Shown here: piece by piece, positions 1-7,504 of the stretch
Numbering within the stretch: the stretch's first letter is position 1
Layout of the letters: each line of letters opens with the position of its first letter
Assembly (NCBI GenBank): GCA_016209725.1
Contig: JACQVO010000116.1
Coordinates: 1 to 32,138 of the forward strand
DNA: 32,138 nt
Source: Candidatus Methylomirabilota bacterium
GTDB lineage: Bacteria; Methylomirabilota; Methylomirabilia; Methylomirabilales; 2-02-FULL-66-22
Direction: 5' to 3'
Notes under the pieces: generated by a model
Database searches by the model: none
What the model was told of the DNA's origin: nothing
What the model saw: only the letters and a program-made list of their open reading frames with translations
Translations under genes and position numbers: made by a program

Positions 1-150
1 ATCCAGGAGTTGCTGGGCCACGCGCATCTGCGCACGACGCAGCGCTACACCCACGTCGGGCTGGACAAGGTGCTGGAAGTCTATGACCGTGCCCACCCGA
101 GAGCCCGGTCGGGTGGCAGGCGCCCCAGCCCGGCGCCGAGGGAGCCATGA
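1..150 (+). CDS. xerC: Tyrosine recombinase XerC/XerD family, C-terminal end only
   Basis: The gene is cut by the window start, so only the last 49 residues are visible. They contain the C-terminal catalytic block of the tyrosine recombinase family: LLGH followed nine residues later by the nucleophile tyrosine in TTQRYTHV. XerC-type enzymes resolve chromosome dimers at dif sites with a partner Xer protein. The assignment to XerC rather than another integrase rests on context, because xerC next to hslV-hslU is a known arrangement (for example the codV-clpQ-clpY order in Bacillus). The tail after YDRAHP is basic and proline-rich. The stop TGA overlaps the hslV ATG in an ATGA, which suggests translational coupling. 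Confidence 0.8.
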   Translation: MQELLGHAHLRTTQRYTHVGLDKVLEVYDRAHPRARSGGRRPSPAPREP

Positions 151-740
151 GAACACCCGGAGAGCTCCACCAGCCTGATGGCCAGGGGCATCCGGCACCG
201 GACCCGGGGCCCGTCCTGCGAAGCACAACCATCCTGTCCGTCCGGCACCGGGGACAGGCGGCCATCGCCGGCGATGGACAGGTGTCCTTCGGCGAGGTGG
301 TCATGAAACACACCGCGCGGAAGGTCCGGCGCATGTGCAACGACCAAGTCATCGCGGGGTTCGCCGGCGCGGCGGCGGATGCTTTCGCCCTCTTCGCGAA
401 GTTCGAGGCGAAACTGGAAGAGTTCAACGGCAACCTGCCCCGGGCCGCCGTGGAACTGGCCAAGGACTGGCGGATGGACCGCGCCCTGCGCCGACTGGAG
501 GCCCTGCTGGCCGTGGTGGACCGGGAGCACTCCTTGATCATCTCGGGGACCGGCGATGTGATCGAGCCGGACGATGGGATCATCGGGATCGGCTCCGGCG
601 GTGGGTACGCGGCCGCGGCCGCCCGCGCCCTGGTGAAACACTCGACCCTGTCGGCGCGGGAGATCACGGCGGAGGCGATGCGCATCGCCGCCTCGCTCTG
701 TGTGTACACCAACGACCAGATCACGATCGAGGAGCTGTAA
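147..740 (+). CDS. hslV: HslV (ClpQ), peptidase subunit of the HslUV protease
   Basis: HslV is the threonine peptidase that forms the double-hexamer core of the cytoplasmic ATP-dependent HslUV protease. The body aligns by eye with E. coli HslV: TTILSVRHRG, AGDGQVSFG, VMKHTARKVRR, FAGAAADAFALF, AVELAKDWR, GSGGGYAAAAARAL and the C-terminal TIEEL. The catalytic threonine is expected to be the first T of the STT motif, residue 27 from this start. Met removal alone exposes that Thr in E. coli. Here the only standard in-frame start is ATG 147, which leaves 26 residues ahead of it; a CTG at 216 would give LRSTT. The ATGA overlap with the recombinase gene supports 147. The hslU gene lies 961 bp downstream instead of adjacent. 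Confidence 0.93.
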   Translation: MRTPGELHQPDGQGHPAPDPGPVLRSTTILSVRHRGQAAIAGDGQVSFGEVVMKHTARKVRRMCNDQVIAGFAGAAADAFALFAKFEAKLEEFNGNLPRAAVELAKDWRMDRALRRLEALLAVVDREHSLIISGTGDVIEPDDGIIGIGSGGGYAAAAARALVKHSTLSAREITAEAMRIAASLCVYTNDQITIEEL

Positions 741-742
741 GC

Positions 743-1069
743 GTGGCTGAAGTCAGGGCAGGCCTTCCTGAGAGCCTGGCCAAGGACGCGACCTTCCTGT
801 TCCCGGAGATGGACGTTGGCGAGCTTGATGTCCACGAGGACTGGAGGTACCTGCTTGGACGAGTGCTGGAATACGGCACCCTGGAGTCCGTGCGGTGGGC
901 GATGGACACCTACGGCCGGGAAAGAATCCGCGAGTTTATCCGAACGCGCGGGCTCCGGGTGCTGTCGAGAAAAACGGTGAACTACTGGGCGCTTCTGCTG
1001 GACCTCCACGACGAGGAATGCATCCAGAGATTCTTGACGGGCCCCAGAAATCCCTTCTGGCCCAACTAG
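743..1069 (+). CDS. DUF6922-like protein, probable antitoxin of an AbiE-type pair
   Basis: This encodes 108 residues starting at GTG two bases after the hslV stop. The sequence has a short hydrophobic-acidic start (TFLFPEMDV), then WRYLLGRVLEYGTLESVRWAMDTYG and a C-terminal block with VLSRKTVNYWALLL and the tail NPFW. I recognise this pattern (an FPE-type start, VxEYG, a Trp-rich C-terminus) as the small protein family annotated DUF6922, which often sits directly upstream of AbiEii-type nucleotidyltransferases. It overlaps the next gene by 52 bp, so the two are almost certainly co-translated. By position and family it is the likely antitoxin. The GTG has no clear ribosome binding site of its own and may be read by coupling from hslV. 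Confidence 0.7.
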   Translation: MAEVRAGLPESLAKDATFLFPEMDVGELDVHEDWRYLLGRVLEYGTLESVRWAMDTYGRERIREFIRTRGLRVLSRKTVNYWALLLDLHDEECIQRFLTGPRNPFWPN

Positions 1070-1644
1070 AGCGCGGGGGGATTCCATCGGCCGTGTATTT
1101 GGCCGGGGGAACTGGCCTGGCTCTGCACCTCGGCCATCGGAGGTCCGTGGATCTCGACTTCTTCTCCTCGGAAGTATTCGAGGCCGAGGAATTGCTGACC
1201 GTTCTGCGACAGATTGGGGAGTTTCAGGTTCGTCGGAACGATCCGGGAACGCTGACGGCACGAGTCGAGGGGATTGAGGTGAGCTTCATTCGATACCTGT
1301 ATCCGATGCTCGATTCGCCGACCAAGCCGGAGTTTGCGCCGCCGATTGCTGGGCTCCGGGACATTGCGTGCATGAAGCTCTCGGCCATCATGGGTCGGGG
1401 GTCCAGACGCGATTTCGTGGACCTGTATGCGGTATGCCGGCAAGGGCACGGGCTGGGGGAAGTCTTCGGCTGGTTTCAGCAGAAGTACCATGGGATCACA
1501 TACGACCTGTACCACCTCGCCAGGAGCCTGGTCTATTTTCTGGATGCGGAAGAGGAGCGGATGCCGGTCATGCTCTGGCCCTGTCGCTGGGACGAGGTGA
1601 AGGCGTTCTTCACCGCCGAGTCCCGCCGCGTGTTCAGCGCCTAG
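1018..1644 (+). CDS. AbiEii-type nucleotidyltransferase, probable toxin
   Basis: This 208-residue protein carries the signature of the AbiEii/type IV toxin nucleotidyltransferase fold: LAGGTGLALHLGHR followed by SVDLDFF (residues about 28-50), where the paired aspartates would bind metal. A later block, LRDIACMKLSAIMGRGSRRDFVDLYAV, is also typical of the family. I chose ATG 1018, preceded by GACGAGGA, rather than the longer ATG at 895, because the extra 41 residues have no family character and lie inside the upstream gene. Members transfer nucleotides to tRNA or other RNA and are held in check by a partner protein. Together with the upstream gene it forms a module inserted between hslV and hslU. 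The target cannot be read from the sequence. Confidence 0.8.
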   Translation: MHPEILDGPQKSLLAQLERGGIPSAVYLAGGTGLALHLGHRRSVDLDFFSSEVFEAEELLTVLRQIGEFQVRRNDPGTLTARVEGIEVSFIRYLYPMLDSPTKPEFAPPIAGLRDIACMKLSAIMGRGSRRDFVDLYAVCRQGHGLGEVFGWFQQKYHGITYDLYHLARSLVYFLDAEEERMPVMLWPCRWDEVKAFFTAESRRVFSA

Positions 1645-1701
1645 CTCCGTGGCCGGTTGTCGGTTGTCCGTTTTCCATTTTCAATTGAGGTGTAACCCGA
1701 C

Positions 1702-3045
1702 ATGGATCGTCTGACTCCCCGCCAGATCGTGGCGGAGCTCGATAAATACATCATCGGCCAGCACGACGCGAAGCGCGCCGTGGCCATCGCCCTCCGGAAT
1801 CGCTGGCGCCGGCAGAAGCTTCCCGCGGAGCTGCGGGACGAGGTCGCGCCGAAGAACATCATCATGATCGGCCCGACCGGTGTGGGCAAGACCGAGATCG
1901 CGCGCCGGCTGGCCCGGCTGGCCGAGGCCCCCTTCATCAAGGTGGAGGCCTCCAAGTACACCGAGGTCGGCTACGTGGGCCGGGACGTCGAGTCCATGAT
2001 CCGGGATCTGGTGGAGCTGGCGGTGAACATGGTCCGCGGCGAGAAGACCCGCCGGGTGGAGGAACGGGCGCGCGAGTTGGCGGAGGAACGCCTGCTGGAC
2101 CTTCTGCTGCCGTCGTCGCGGGTGGGGGCCTTCGGCCAGACGGTGGCGCCGGAGAGCGGCACCGCCCATGAGACCCGGGAGAAACTCCGGCAGCGGCTGC
2201 GGGAGGGCGCCCTGGATGACCGCACGGTGGAGGTGGATGTCGCCAATCGCGGCCTGCCCATGGTCGAGGTCCTCGGCGGGCAGGGCATGGAGGAGCTCCA
2301 GGAGAATCTTAAGGAGATGTTGGGGAACATCCTGCCCCAACGGACCAAGCGCCGCAAGGTGAAAATCAAGGAGGCGCACCGCATCCTGATGCAGGAGGAG
2401 GCGGACAAGCTGGTGGAGAAGGAGGAGGTGGTCAGCGAGGCCATTGCCCGCGTGGAGAATTCGGGGATCGTGTTCCTGGACGAGGTGGACAAGATCGCCG
2501 GACGCGAGCGGGCTCACGGCCCAGACGTGTCCCGGGAAGGGGTGCAGCGGGACCTGCTGCCCATCGTGGAGGGCTGCACGGTCAACACCAAGTACGGGCT
2601 GGTCCGGACGGACCACATTCTTTTCATCGCCGCCGGGGCCTTCCACGTCTCGAAGCCCTCGGACCTGATCCCGGAGATGCAGGGCCGGTTTCCCCTCCGG
2701 GTCGAACTCCCTAGCCTGACCCGCGAGGACTTCGAGCGCAACCTTACCGAGCCGGAGAAAGCCCTGACCAAGCAGTACACCGCCCTGCTGGCCACGGAAG
2801 GCGTGGGCCTGGAGTTCCTGCGAGACGCCATCCAGGAAATCGCCGCCATCGCCACCGCGGTCAACCAGGCCACCGAGAACATCGGTGCACGCCGCCTGTA
2901 TACCATCATGGAGCGGCTACTGGACGAGATCTCTTTCGAGGCCCCCCACATGGCAGGGGTCAAGGTGGCCATCGACGCCGAGCACGTGCGGCGGAAGCTG
3001 GCGAGCATCGTGAAGGACCAGGACCTCAGCCGCTACATCTTGTAG
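1702..3045 (+). CDS. hslU: HslU (ClpY), ATPase subunit of the HslUV protease
   Basis: HslU is the AAA+ unfoldase that feeds substrates into HslV. The protein is 447 residues, close to the E. coli length of 443. It starts with LTPRQIVAELDKYIIGQ and has Walker A GPTGVGKT (about residues 57-64), the intermediate I-domain with charged coiled segments (about 110-240), Walker B FLDEVDKI (from about residue 258), and sensor and arginine-finger regions. It ends in LSRYIL, matching the conserved tail that docks into HslV. ATG 1702 is preceded by GAGGTG. The gap to the toxin gene is short (57 bp) and includes a small tandem repeat of GGTTGTC near 1653, so hslU may need its own promoter or depend on read-through across the inserted module. 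Confidence 0.97.
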   Translation: MDRLTPRQIVAELDKYIIGQHDAKRAVAIALRNRWRRQKLPAELRDEVAPKNIIMIGPTGVGKTEIARRLARLAEAPFIKVEASKYTEVGYVGRDVESMIRDLVELAVNMVRGEKTRRVEERARELAEERLLDLLLPSSRVGAFGQTVAPESGTAHETREKLRQRLREGALDDRTVEVDVANRGLPMVEVLGGQGMEELQENLKEMLGNILPQRTKRRKVKIKEAHRILMQEEADKLVEKEEVVSEAIARVENSGIVFLDEVDKIAGRERAHGPDVSREGVQRDLLPIVEGCTVNTKYGLVRTDHILFIAAGAFHVSKPSDLIPEMQGRFPLRVELPSLTREDFERNLTEPEKALTKQYTALLATEGVGLEFLRDAIQEIAAIATAVNQATENIGARRLYTIMERLLDEISFEAPHMAGVKVAIDAEHVRRKLASIVKDQDLSRYIL

Positions 3046-3119
3046 CGTCAGGGCCTGGGGCGATCCCCCTGGGCTGGCAGGACGGCTGGGGGCCGGGGAT
3101 GCTGGACTGGGGACAGGCT

Positions 3120-3989
3120 ATGGCTCCGGATCCGAGCAGGGCAGAGATCATCATCGGGGCGTTGCCCTTCATCCGCGCCTTCAGCGGGAAGACGGTGGTG
3201 GTCAAGTACGGGGGCAACGCCATGCTGGACCCCCAGCTCACCACGGCGGTCATCCAGGACCTCATCCTGATGCGGCTGGTCGGAATGCAGCCGGTGGTGG
3301 TCCACGGGGGTGGACCACAGATCGATCAGGCCATGCAGGCTTCCGGGTCGCAGCCGCGATTCGTCCAGGGCCTGCGCGTCACCGACGCCGATACCATGCG
3401 CACCGTCGAGCGGGTCCTGGTGGGGGAGATCAACCAGGAGATCGTCGCCTGGATCCAGCGTCTGGGAGGCGCCGCCATCGGCCTCTCGGGAAAGGACGGG
3501 GGATTGATCCAGGCCCGGAAGGCCGGCCCGGCCAGGGCCCCCGATGGGCAGATGGTGGACCTGGGCCTGGTGGGCGACGTGGCCAGGGTGGAACCCCGGC
3601 CCATCCGGGCCCTCCAGGACGCGGGATACATCCCGGTGGTGGCGCCCACGGCCGGCGATGAAACGGGCGCCACCTACAACATCAATGCCGACCTGGTGGC
3701 GGGAGAAATGGCCGCGGCCCTGGTGGCCGAGAAGCTGGTGCTCCTGACCGACACCGACGGAATTCTGGATCGCCAGGGGCGGCTGCTCTCCACCCTGTCC
3801 CGGCAGGAGGTGGAGCGTCTGATGGCGGACGGGACCATCAGCCGGGGGATGTTGCCGAAGGTGCAGGCGTGTCTCACCGCCCTGAAGGCCGGGGTGCGCA
3901 AGACCCACATCATCAACGGAACCCGGCAGCACGCGCTCATCGAGGAGCTTCTGACCCCCGAGGGAGTGGGGACGGAGATCGTGGCATAA
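3120..3989 (+). CDS. argB: Acetylglutamate kinase (NAGK)
   Basis: ArgB phosphorylates N-acetyl-L-glutamate in the second step of the acetylated arginine route, in the cytoplasm. Visible motifs are VVKYGGNAM (phosphate-binding lysine), VVVHGGGPQI, GLSGKDGGLI, YNINADLVAGEMA and GGMLPK-like RGMLPK. An N-terminal helix ahead of the kinase core (RAEIIIGALPFIRAF) is the hallmark of hexameric, arginine-inhibited NAGKs, so feedback control by arginine is likely; that part is inference. ATG 3120 gives 289 residues and fits the usual N-terminus; an upstream in-frame ATG at 3099 would add seven residues. It begins 74 bp after hslU, and the spacer to argD holds an inverted repeat. Confidence 0.95.
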   Translation: MAPDPSRAEIIIGALPFIRAFSGKTVVVKYGGNAMLDPQLTTAVIQDLILMRLVGMQPVVVHGGGPQIDQAMQASGSQPRFVQGLRVTDADTMRTVERVLVGEINQEIVAWIQRLGGAAIGLSGKDGGLIQARKAGPARAPDGQMVDLGLVGDVARVEPRPIRALQDAGYIPVVAPTAGDETGATYNINADLVAGEMAAALVAEKLVLLTDTDGILDRQGRLLSTLSRQEVERLMADGTISRGMLPKVQACLTALKAGVRKTHIINGTRQHALIEELLTPEGVGTEIVA

Positions 3990-4023
3990 CCGGCGATCAG
4001 GCAGCCTGGCAACCAGGCAAGTG

Positions 4024-4095
4024 GGCGATCAGGCAATCAGGCACCCAGGGAACTCGGAGCCCCTGAGTGCCGAGTCGCCGGATTGCCTGATTGCC
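4024..4095. repeat. Inverted repeat of the GGCAATC family between argB and argD
   Basis: A left arm at 4024-4038 (GGCGATCAGGCAATC) pairs with a right arm at 4081-4095 (GATTGCCTGATTGCC) over 15 positions with a single G-T wobble. The enclosed segment has a smaller CTCGG/CCGAG pair. Partial copies of the same words lie just upstream (GGCGATCAGGCAGCC at 3992-4006) and near 25531. There is no U-tract, so it is more likely a dispersed repeat than a terminator, though RNA folding could affect argB-argD read-through. Confidence 0.75.
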
Positions 4096-4149
4096 AGTCG
4101 TGAGAGCTGAAGGTCAAGGACTTGTACTGAACGGATGAGGTGGGATGCT

Positions 4150-5346
4150 ATGACCACACAGGAGCTTCTTGCGGCGTCGGCGAAGTACCTGGCCAACACC
4201 TACGCGCGCTTCCCCATCGTCCTGGAGAGGGGCCAGGGGGTGCGCCTGTGGGATTCCGACGGGAAGGAGTACCTGGACTTCGTCGGCGGCATCGCCGTGG
4301 ACGCCCTGGGGCATTGCCACCCGCGGATGGTCGAGGCCATCCGGACGCAGGCCGAGCGCCTCATCCACGTGAGCAACCTGTACCACATCGAGCCGCAGAT
4401 CCGATTGGCCCAATTGCTGTGCGAGCACTCCTTCGCCGACCGGGCGTTCTTCTGCAACAGCGGGGCCGAGGCCAACGAGGCCGCCATCAAGCTGGCGCGC
4501 AAGCACGCCAAGGACCACTGGAGCACGGACCGGTTCGAGATCATCGTCATGCGCCACTCGTTTCATGGGCGCACGCTGGCCACGGTGACGGCCACGGGGA
4601 ACGAGAAGTACTGGCACGGCTTCGAACCGCTGATGCCCGGCTTCAAGCACGTCCCGTACAACGACCTGAAGGCGGTGGAGCGGGCCATGGACTCCCGCAC
4701 CTGCGCGATCCTGGTGGAGCCCGTGCAGGGCGAGGGGGGAGTAAACGTCCCCGGCGACGAGTATCTCCCCGGGCTGCGGCGACTGTGCGATCAGGCCGGA
4801 GTCCTCCTGATCCTGGACGAGGTCCAGTCGGGCATCGGACGCACGGGGAAGCTGTTCGCCTACCAGCACTGGGGAGTGACGCCGGACATCATGACCCTGG
4901 CCAAGGCGCTGGCGGGGGGCATTCCCATGGGGGCCATGCTGGCCAAGGAGAGCGTGGCGGCAAGCTTCGTCCCCGGCTCCCACGCCTCGACCTTCGGTGG
5001 GACCCCGTTCGTCTCGGCCGTGGCCCACGCGGTGCTGAGCACCATCATCCAGGAGGATCTGCCGGGCCATGCCGCCCGCGTGGGGAAGTACCTCCTGGAC
5101 CGGTTGGTCGCGCTGCAGGAGAAGCATCGGGTCGTGACCACGGTGCGCGGCAGGGGGCTGATCCTGGGCATGGAGGTTTCGGTCCCCGCCCGGACCATCG
5201 TCTCCGGGTGCATGGAACGGGGGCTCCTGGTCCTGACCGCGGGCGACAACGTGGTGCGGTTCGTCCCGCCCCTCATCGTCACCGAGACGGACGTGGATCG
5301 GGCCGTCCGCATCGTAGAGGAAGTCCTGAACGGACTTCCTCATTGA
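4150..5346 (+). CDS. argD: Acetylornithine aminotransferase
   Basis: ArgD is a PLP-dependent class III aminotransferase that makes N-acetylornithine from its semialdehyde; many also act on N-succinyl-LL-DAP. The 398-residue protein shows GGIAVDALGHCHP, the cofactor loop NSGAEANEAAIK (103-114), FHGRT, the PLP-binding ILDEVQSGIGRTG, and the Schiff-base lysine in TLAKALAGG (Lys252). ATG 4150 is chosen because AGGTGGG lies five bases upstream; an in-frame ATG at 4135 would put that site inside the gene. The argF start follows within 14 bp of its stop, so the two are surely one transcript. Lysine synthesis in this window uses DapL, so a DapC role for ArgD is not needed. Confidence 0.95.
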   Translation: MTTQELLAASAKYLANTYARFPIVLERGQGVRLWDSDGKEYLDFVGGIAVDALGHCHPRMVEAIRTQAERLIHVSNLYHIEPQIRLAQLLCEHSFADRAFFCNSGAEANEAAIKLARKHAKDHWSTDRFEIIVMRHSFHGRTLATVTATGNEKYWHGFEPLMPGFKHVPYNDLKAVERAMDSRTCAILVEPVQGEGGVNVPGDEYLPGLRRLCDQAGVLLILDEVQSGIGRTGKLFAYQHWGVTPDIMTLAKALAGGIPMGAMLAKESVAASFVPGSHASTFGGTPFVSAVAHAVLSTIIQEDLPGHAARVGKYLLDRLVALQEKHRVVTTVRGRGLILGMEVSVPARTIVSGCMERGLLVLTAGDNVVRFVPPLIVTETDVDRAVRIVEEVLNGLPH

Positions 5347-5359
5347 AATGGAGCTCGTG

Positions 5360-6301
5360 ATGAATCGCCATCTGGTCACGCTGGAGGATGTCACGCAGGC
5401 CGACGTCGAGGCGCTCTTCGACCTGGCGGCGTCCCTCAAGGCCAAGCAGCGGCAGGGCATCGCCCACCCGCTGCTCCAGGGGAAGACCCTGGCCATGGTC
5501 TTCGAGAAGCCGTCCCTGCGCACGCGGGTGACCTTCGAGGCGGGGATGACCCAACTGGGCGGACATGCCATCTATCTGGCGCCGGCCGACATCCGCCTGG
5601 GCCAGCGGGAGACGGTGCAGGATGCGGCCCGCAACCTGGAGCAGTGGGTGGACGGGATCGTCGCCCGCACCTTCAGCCACCAGATGGTGGAGCGCCTGGC
5701 CCTGTACTCCCAGATCCCCGTCATCAACGGCCTCAGCGACAGCCACCATCCCGTGCAGATCCTGTGCGACCTGTTCACCCTGTGGGAGAAGAGGGGGTCG
5801 CTGGCCGGCCGGCGGGTGACCTTCCTCGGGGATGGGAACAACGTCTGCCACTCCTGGCTTCAGGGGGCGGCCGCGCTGGGCCTGAGCTTCACGCTGGCCT
5901 GCCCGCCGGCATACGAGCCCGACCCGACGATCCTGGGCCGCGCCCAGGAACGCGCCAAAGCGAGCGGCGCCCGGCTGGAAGTGACCCACGACCCGCGGGC
6001 GGCGGTCCGGGAGGCGGATGTCCTCTACACCGACGTCTGGACCAGCATGGGCCAGGAAGAGGACCACGCGCAGCGTCTCCGCGACTTCCAGGGATTTCAG
6101 CTCGACCGCGCCCTCGTGGAGCAGGCCCGCCCGGACGTCCTGGTGATGCACTGCCTGCCGGCCCACCGGGGGGAGGAGATCACCGACGAGGTCATGGACG
6201 GCCCGCGGAGCATCATCTTCGACCAGGCGGAGAACCGCCTCCACATGCAGAAGGCGCTCCTGGTCAGACTCCTGGGACCCGGCGTCAGGGTGGTGAGCTA
6301 G
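5360..6301 (+). CDS. argF: Ornithine carbamoyltransferase
   Basis: ArgF condenses ornithine with carbamoyl phosphate to citrulline. The 313-residue protein starts MNRHLVTLEDV, as is usual for the family. It has the carbamoyl-phosphate loop as SLRTR (52-56, where most enzymes have STRTR), HHPVQ (129-133, commonly HPCQ), FLGDGNNV, DVWTSMGQE (the SMG ornithine loop) and HCLPAHRG (264-271). The SMG loop and HCLP argue for the ornithine rather than the aspartate or acetylornithine enzyme. ATG 5360 has GGAG six bases upstream; ATG 5348 in the same frame would add four residues. It is followed by a repeat-filled spacer. Confidence 0.94.
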   Translation: MNRHLVTLEDVTQADVEALFDLAASLKAKQRQGIAHPLLQGKTLAMVFEKPSLRTRVTFEAGMTQLGGHAIYLAPADIRLGQRETVQDAARNLEQWVDGIVARTFSHQMVERLALYSQIPVINGLSDSHHPVQILCDLFTLWEKRGSLAGRRVTFLGDGNNVCHSWLQGAAALGLSFTLACPPAYEPDPTILGRAQERAKASGARLEVTHDPRAAVREADVLYTDVWTSMGQEEDHAQRLRDFQGFQLDRALVEQARPDVLVMHCLPAHRGEEITDEVMDGPRSIIFDQAENRLHMQKALLVRLLGPGVRVVS

Positions 6302-6330
6302 TGTGGTGACTCCCAAATTCCATTACAATT

Positions 6331-6395
6331 CCGTTCACCCTGAGAGCTTGTCGAAGGGTGCGAAATCCGGGCTTCGACAAGCTCAGCCCGAACGG
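6331..6395. repeat. CCGTTC...GAACGG palindromic repeat (REP-like), copy 1
   Basis: An imperfect inverted repeat begins CCGTTCACCCTGAG and ends CTCAGCCCGAACGG, with GCTTGTCGAAG and CTTCGACAAGC facing each other inside the arms. Copies with the same ends occur at 21562-21639 and 31794-31881. The words CTGAGCTTGTCGAAGG and CTTCGACAAGCTCAG are widespread in bacterial genomes as REP-like intergenic elements. It sits after argF, where it may also protect the 3' end of the transcript. Confidence 0.8.
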
Positions 6396-6467
6396 GCTTC
6401 ATGTAAAGCCTTTTCTGAGTCAGTACACTAGACGTCAGCGAATTACCGCTCCGGGTTCAAAGCATTC

Positions 6468-6547
6468 GACTGTTCTACCGTTCGGTAGTTCGGCACGTAC
6501 GAGGTTGGCGGAACGGCCGAACCGCCGAACCGCCGAACTGCTGAACG
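6468..6547. repeat. TTCGGCGG-type microrepeat, copy 1
   Basis: A run of short words on a TTCGG/CCGAA theme: left half with GTTCTACCGTTCGG and TAGTTCGGC, right half with CGGAACGGCCGAACC, GCCGAACC and GCCGAACTG. The two halves are roughly complementary, so the RNA could fold on itself. The element ends 25 bp before the start of the SDR gene. Related runs are at 7373-7405 and 23921-23989. Confidence 0.7.
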
Positions 6548-6572
6548 CCTTTCGTCAGGTTGGAGGGTGACG

Positions 6573-7370
6573 GTGCGACTGACGGATAAAGCGGCCATGG
6601 TGACGGGTGGAGGGGCCGGGATCGGCCGCGCCATTGTGCTGGCTATGGCGCGGGAGGGCGCCGACATCGTCATCGCCGACCTCCGGCGGGAGGCCGCCGA
6701 AGCCGTGGCCAGGGAGGCGCAGGACCTGGGCCGGAAGGCGGCGGCGATCCGGGTGGACGTCGCCCAGGAGACCCAGGTGCAGCAGGCCATCGCGGACGGC
6801 ATCCGGCAGTTCGGGCACATCGATATCCTGGTGAACAATGCCGGGGTGACCCCGGGACTGGGCCTGCCTTTCACGCGCCAGGAGGAAGCCGACTGGGATA
6901 CGGTGTTCGATATCAACGTGAAGTCAGTCTTCTTCGCGTGCAAGGCCATCGCCCCGCACTTCATGCAGCGGCGGTCCGGCAAGATCATCAACATCGCCTC
7001 CATTGCCGGGCCGCTGTCCAGCTTGACCATGCCGTCTTACAGCGTCTCCAAGATGGGGGTGATCACCTTCACCCGGATCGTGGCCAAAGAGCTGGCGGCG
7101 TCCAACGTCAACGTGAACGCCATCTGTCCGGGCCTCCTCTGGACGGACATGTGGAAGAACATCGGTGAGGTGATTCGGGAGACGAATCCGGCGTACCGGG
7201 ACCTCACCCCTCGGCAGATGTTCGAAAAGCGCGTGGAGGAGTGGATCCCCTTGAAGCGGGAGCAGACGCCGGAGGATATCGGGCACGCCGCCGTGTTCCT
7301 CGCCTCCGAGGAGGCGCGCAACATCACCGGCCAAGCCCTGATGGTGGACGGCGGGGTGGTGATGCAGTGA
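6573..7370 (+). CDS. Short-chain dehydrogenase/reductase (SDR), classical type
   Basis: This is a 265-residue NAD(P)-dependent oxidoreductase with the classical SDR layout: nucleotide-binding TGGGAGIGRA near the N-terminus, DLRRE after the second strand (an acidic residue there favours NAD), DILVNNAG, the serine-containing NIASIAG, the catalytic YSVSK, and a C-terminal FLASEEARNITGQ with MVDGGVVMQ. The substrate cannot be read from the sequence. GTG 6573 is chosen because GGAGGG ends five bases before it; GTG 6567 would leave no spacing. It interrupts the arginine genes between argF and argG and has TTCGG-type repeats on both sides, so it may be a later insertion. Confidence 0.9.
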   Translation: MRLTDKAAMVTGGGAGIGRAIVLAMAREGADIVIADLRREAAEAVAREAQDLGRKAAAIRVDVAQETQVQQAIADGIRQFGHIDILVNNAGVTPGLGLPFTRQEEADWDTVFDINVKSVFFACKAIAPHFMQRRSGKIINIASIAGPLSSLTMPSYSVSKMGVITFTRIVAKELAASNVNVNAICPGLLWTDMWKNIGEVIRETNPAYRDLTPRQMFEKRVEEWIPLKREQTPEDIGHAAVFLASEEARNITGQALMVDGGVVMQ

Positions 7371-7372
7371 GA

Positions 7373-7405
7373 GACTGTTCGGCGGTTCGGCTGTTCGGCG
7401 GTTCA
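7373..7405. repeat. TTCGGCGG-type microrepeat, copy 2
   Basis: Three tandem words in direct orientation, GTTCGGCG, GTTCGGCT and GTTCGGCG, follow the SDR stop by three bases. They resemble one arm of the elements at 6468 and 23921. No opposing arm is present here, so this looks like a half copy. Confidence 0.7.
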
Positions 7406-7504
7406 TGAGATAGCAAAGGGACAAGAGATCGGGTAGTAGTAATCTTACTGAGGATGAGTTGTCTGGTGCCTCATTCTCCGAGAAATTGAAGGAGGTGGTC
7501 CTCC

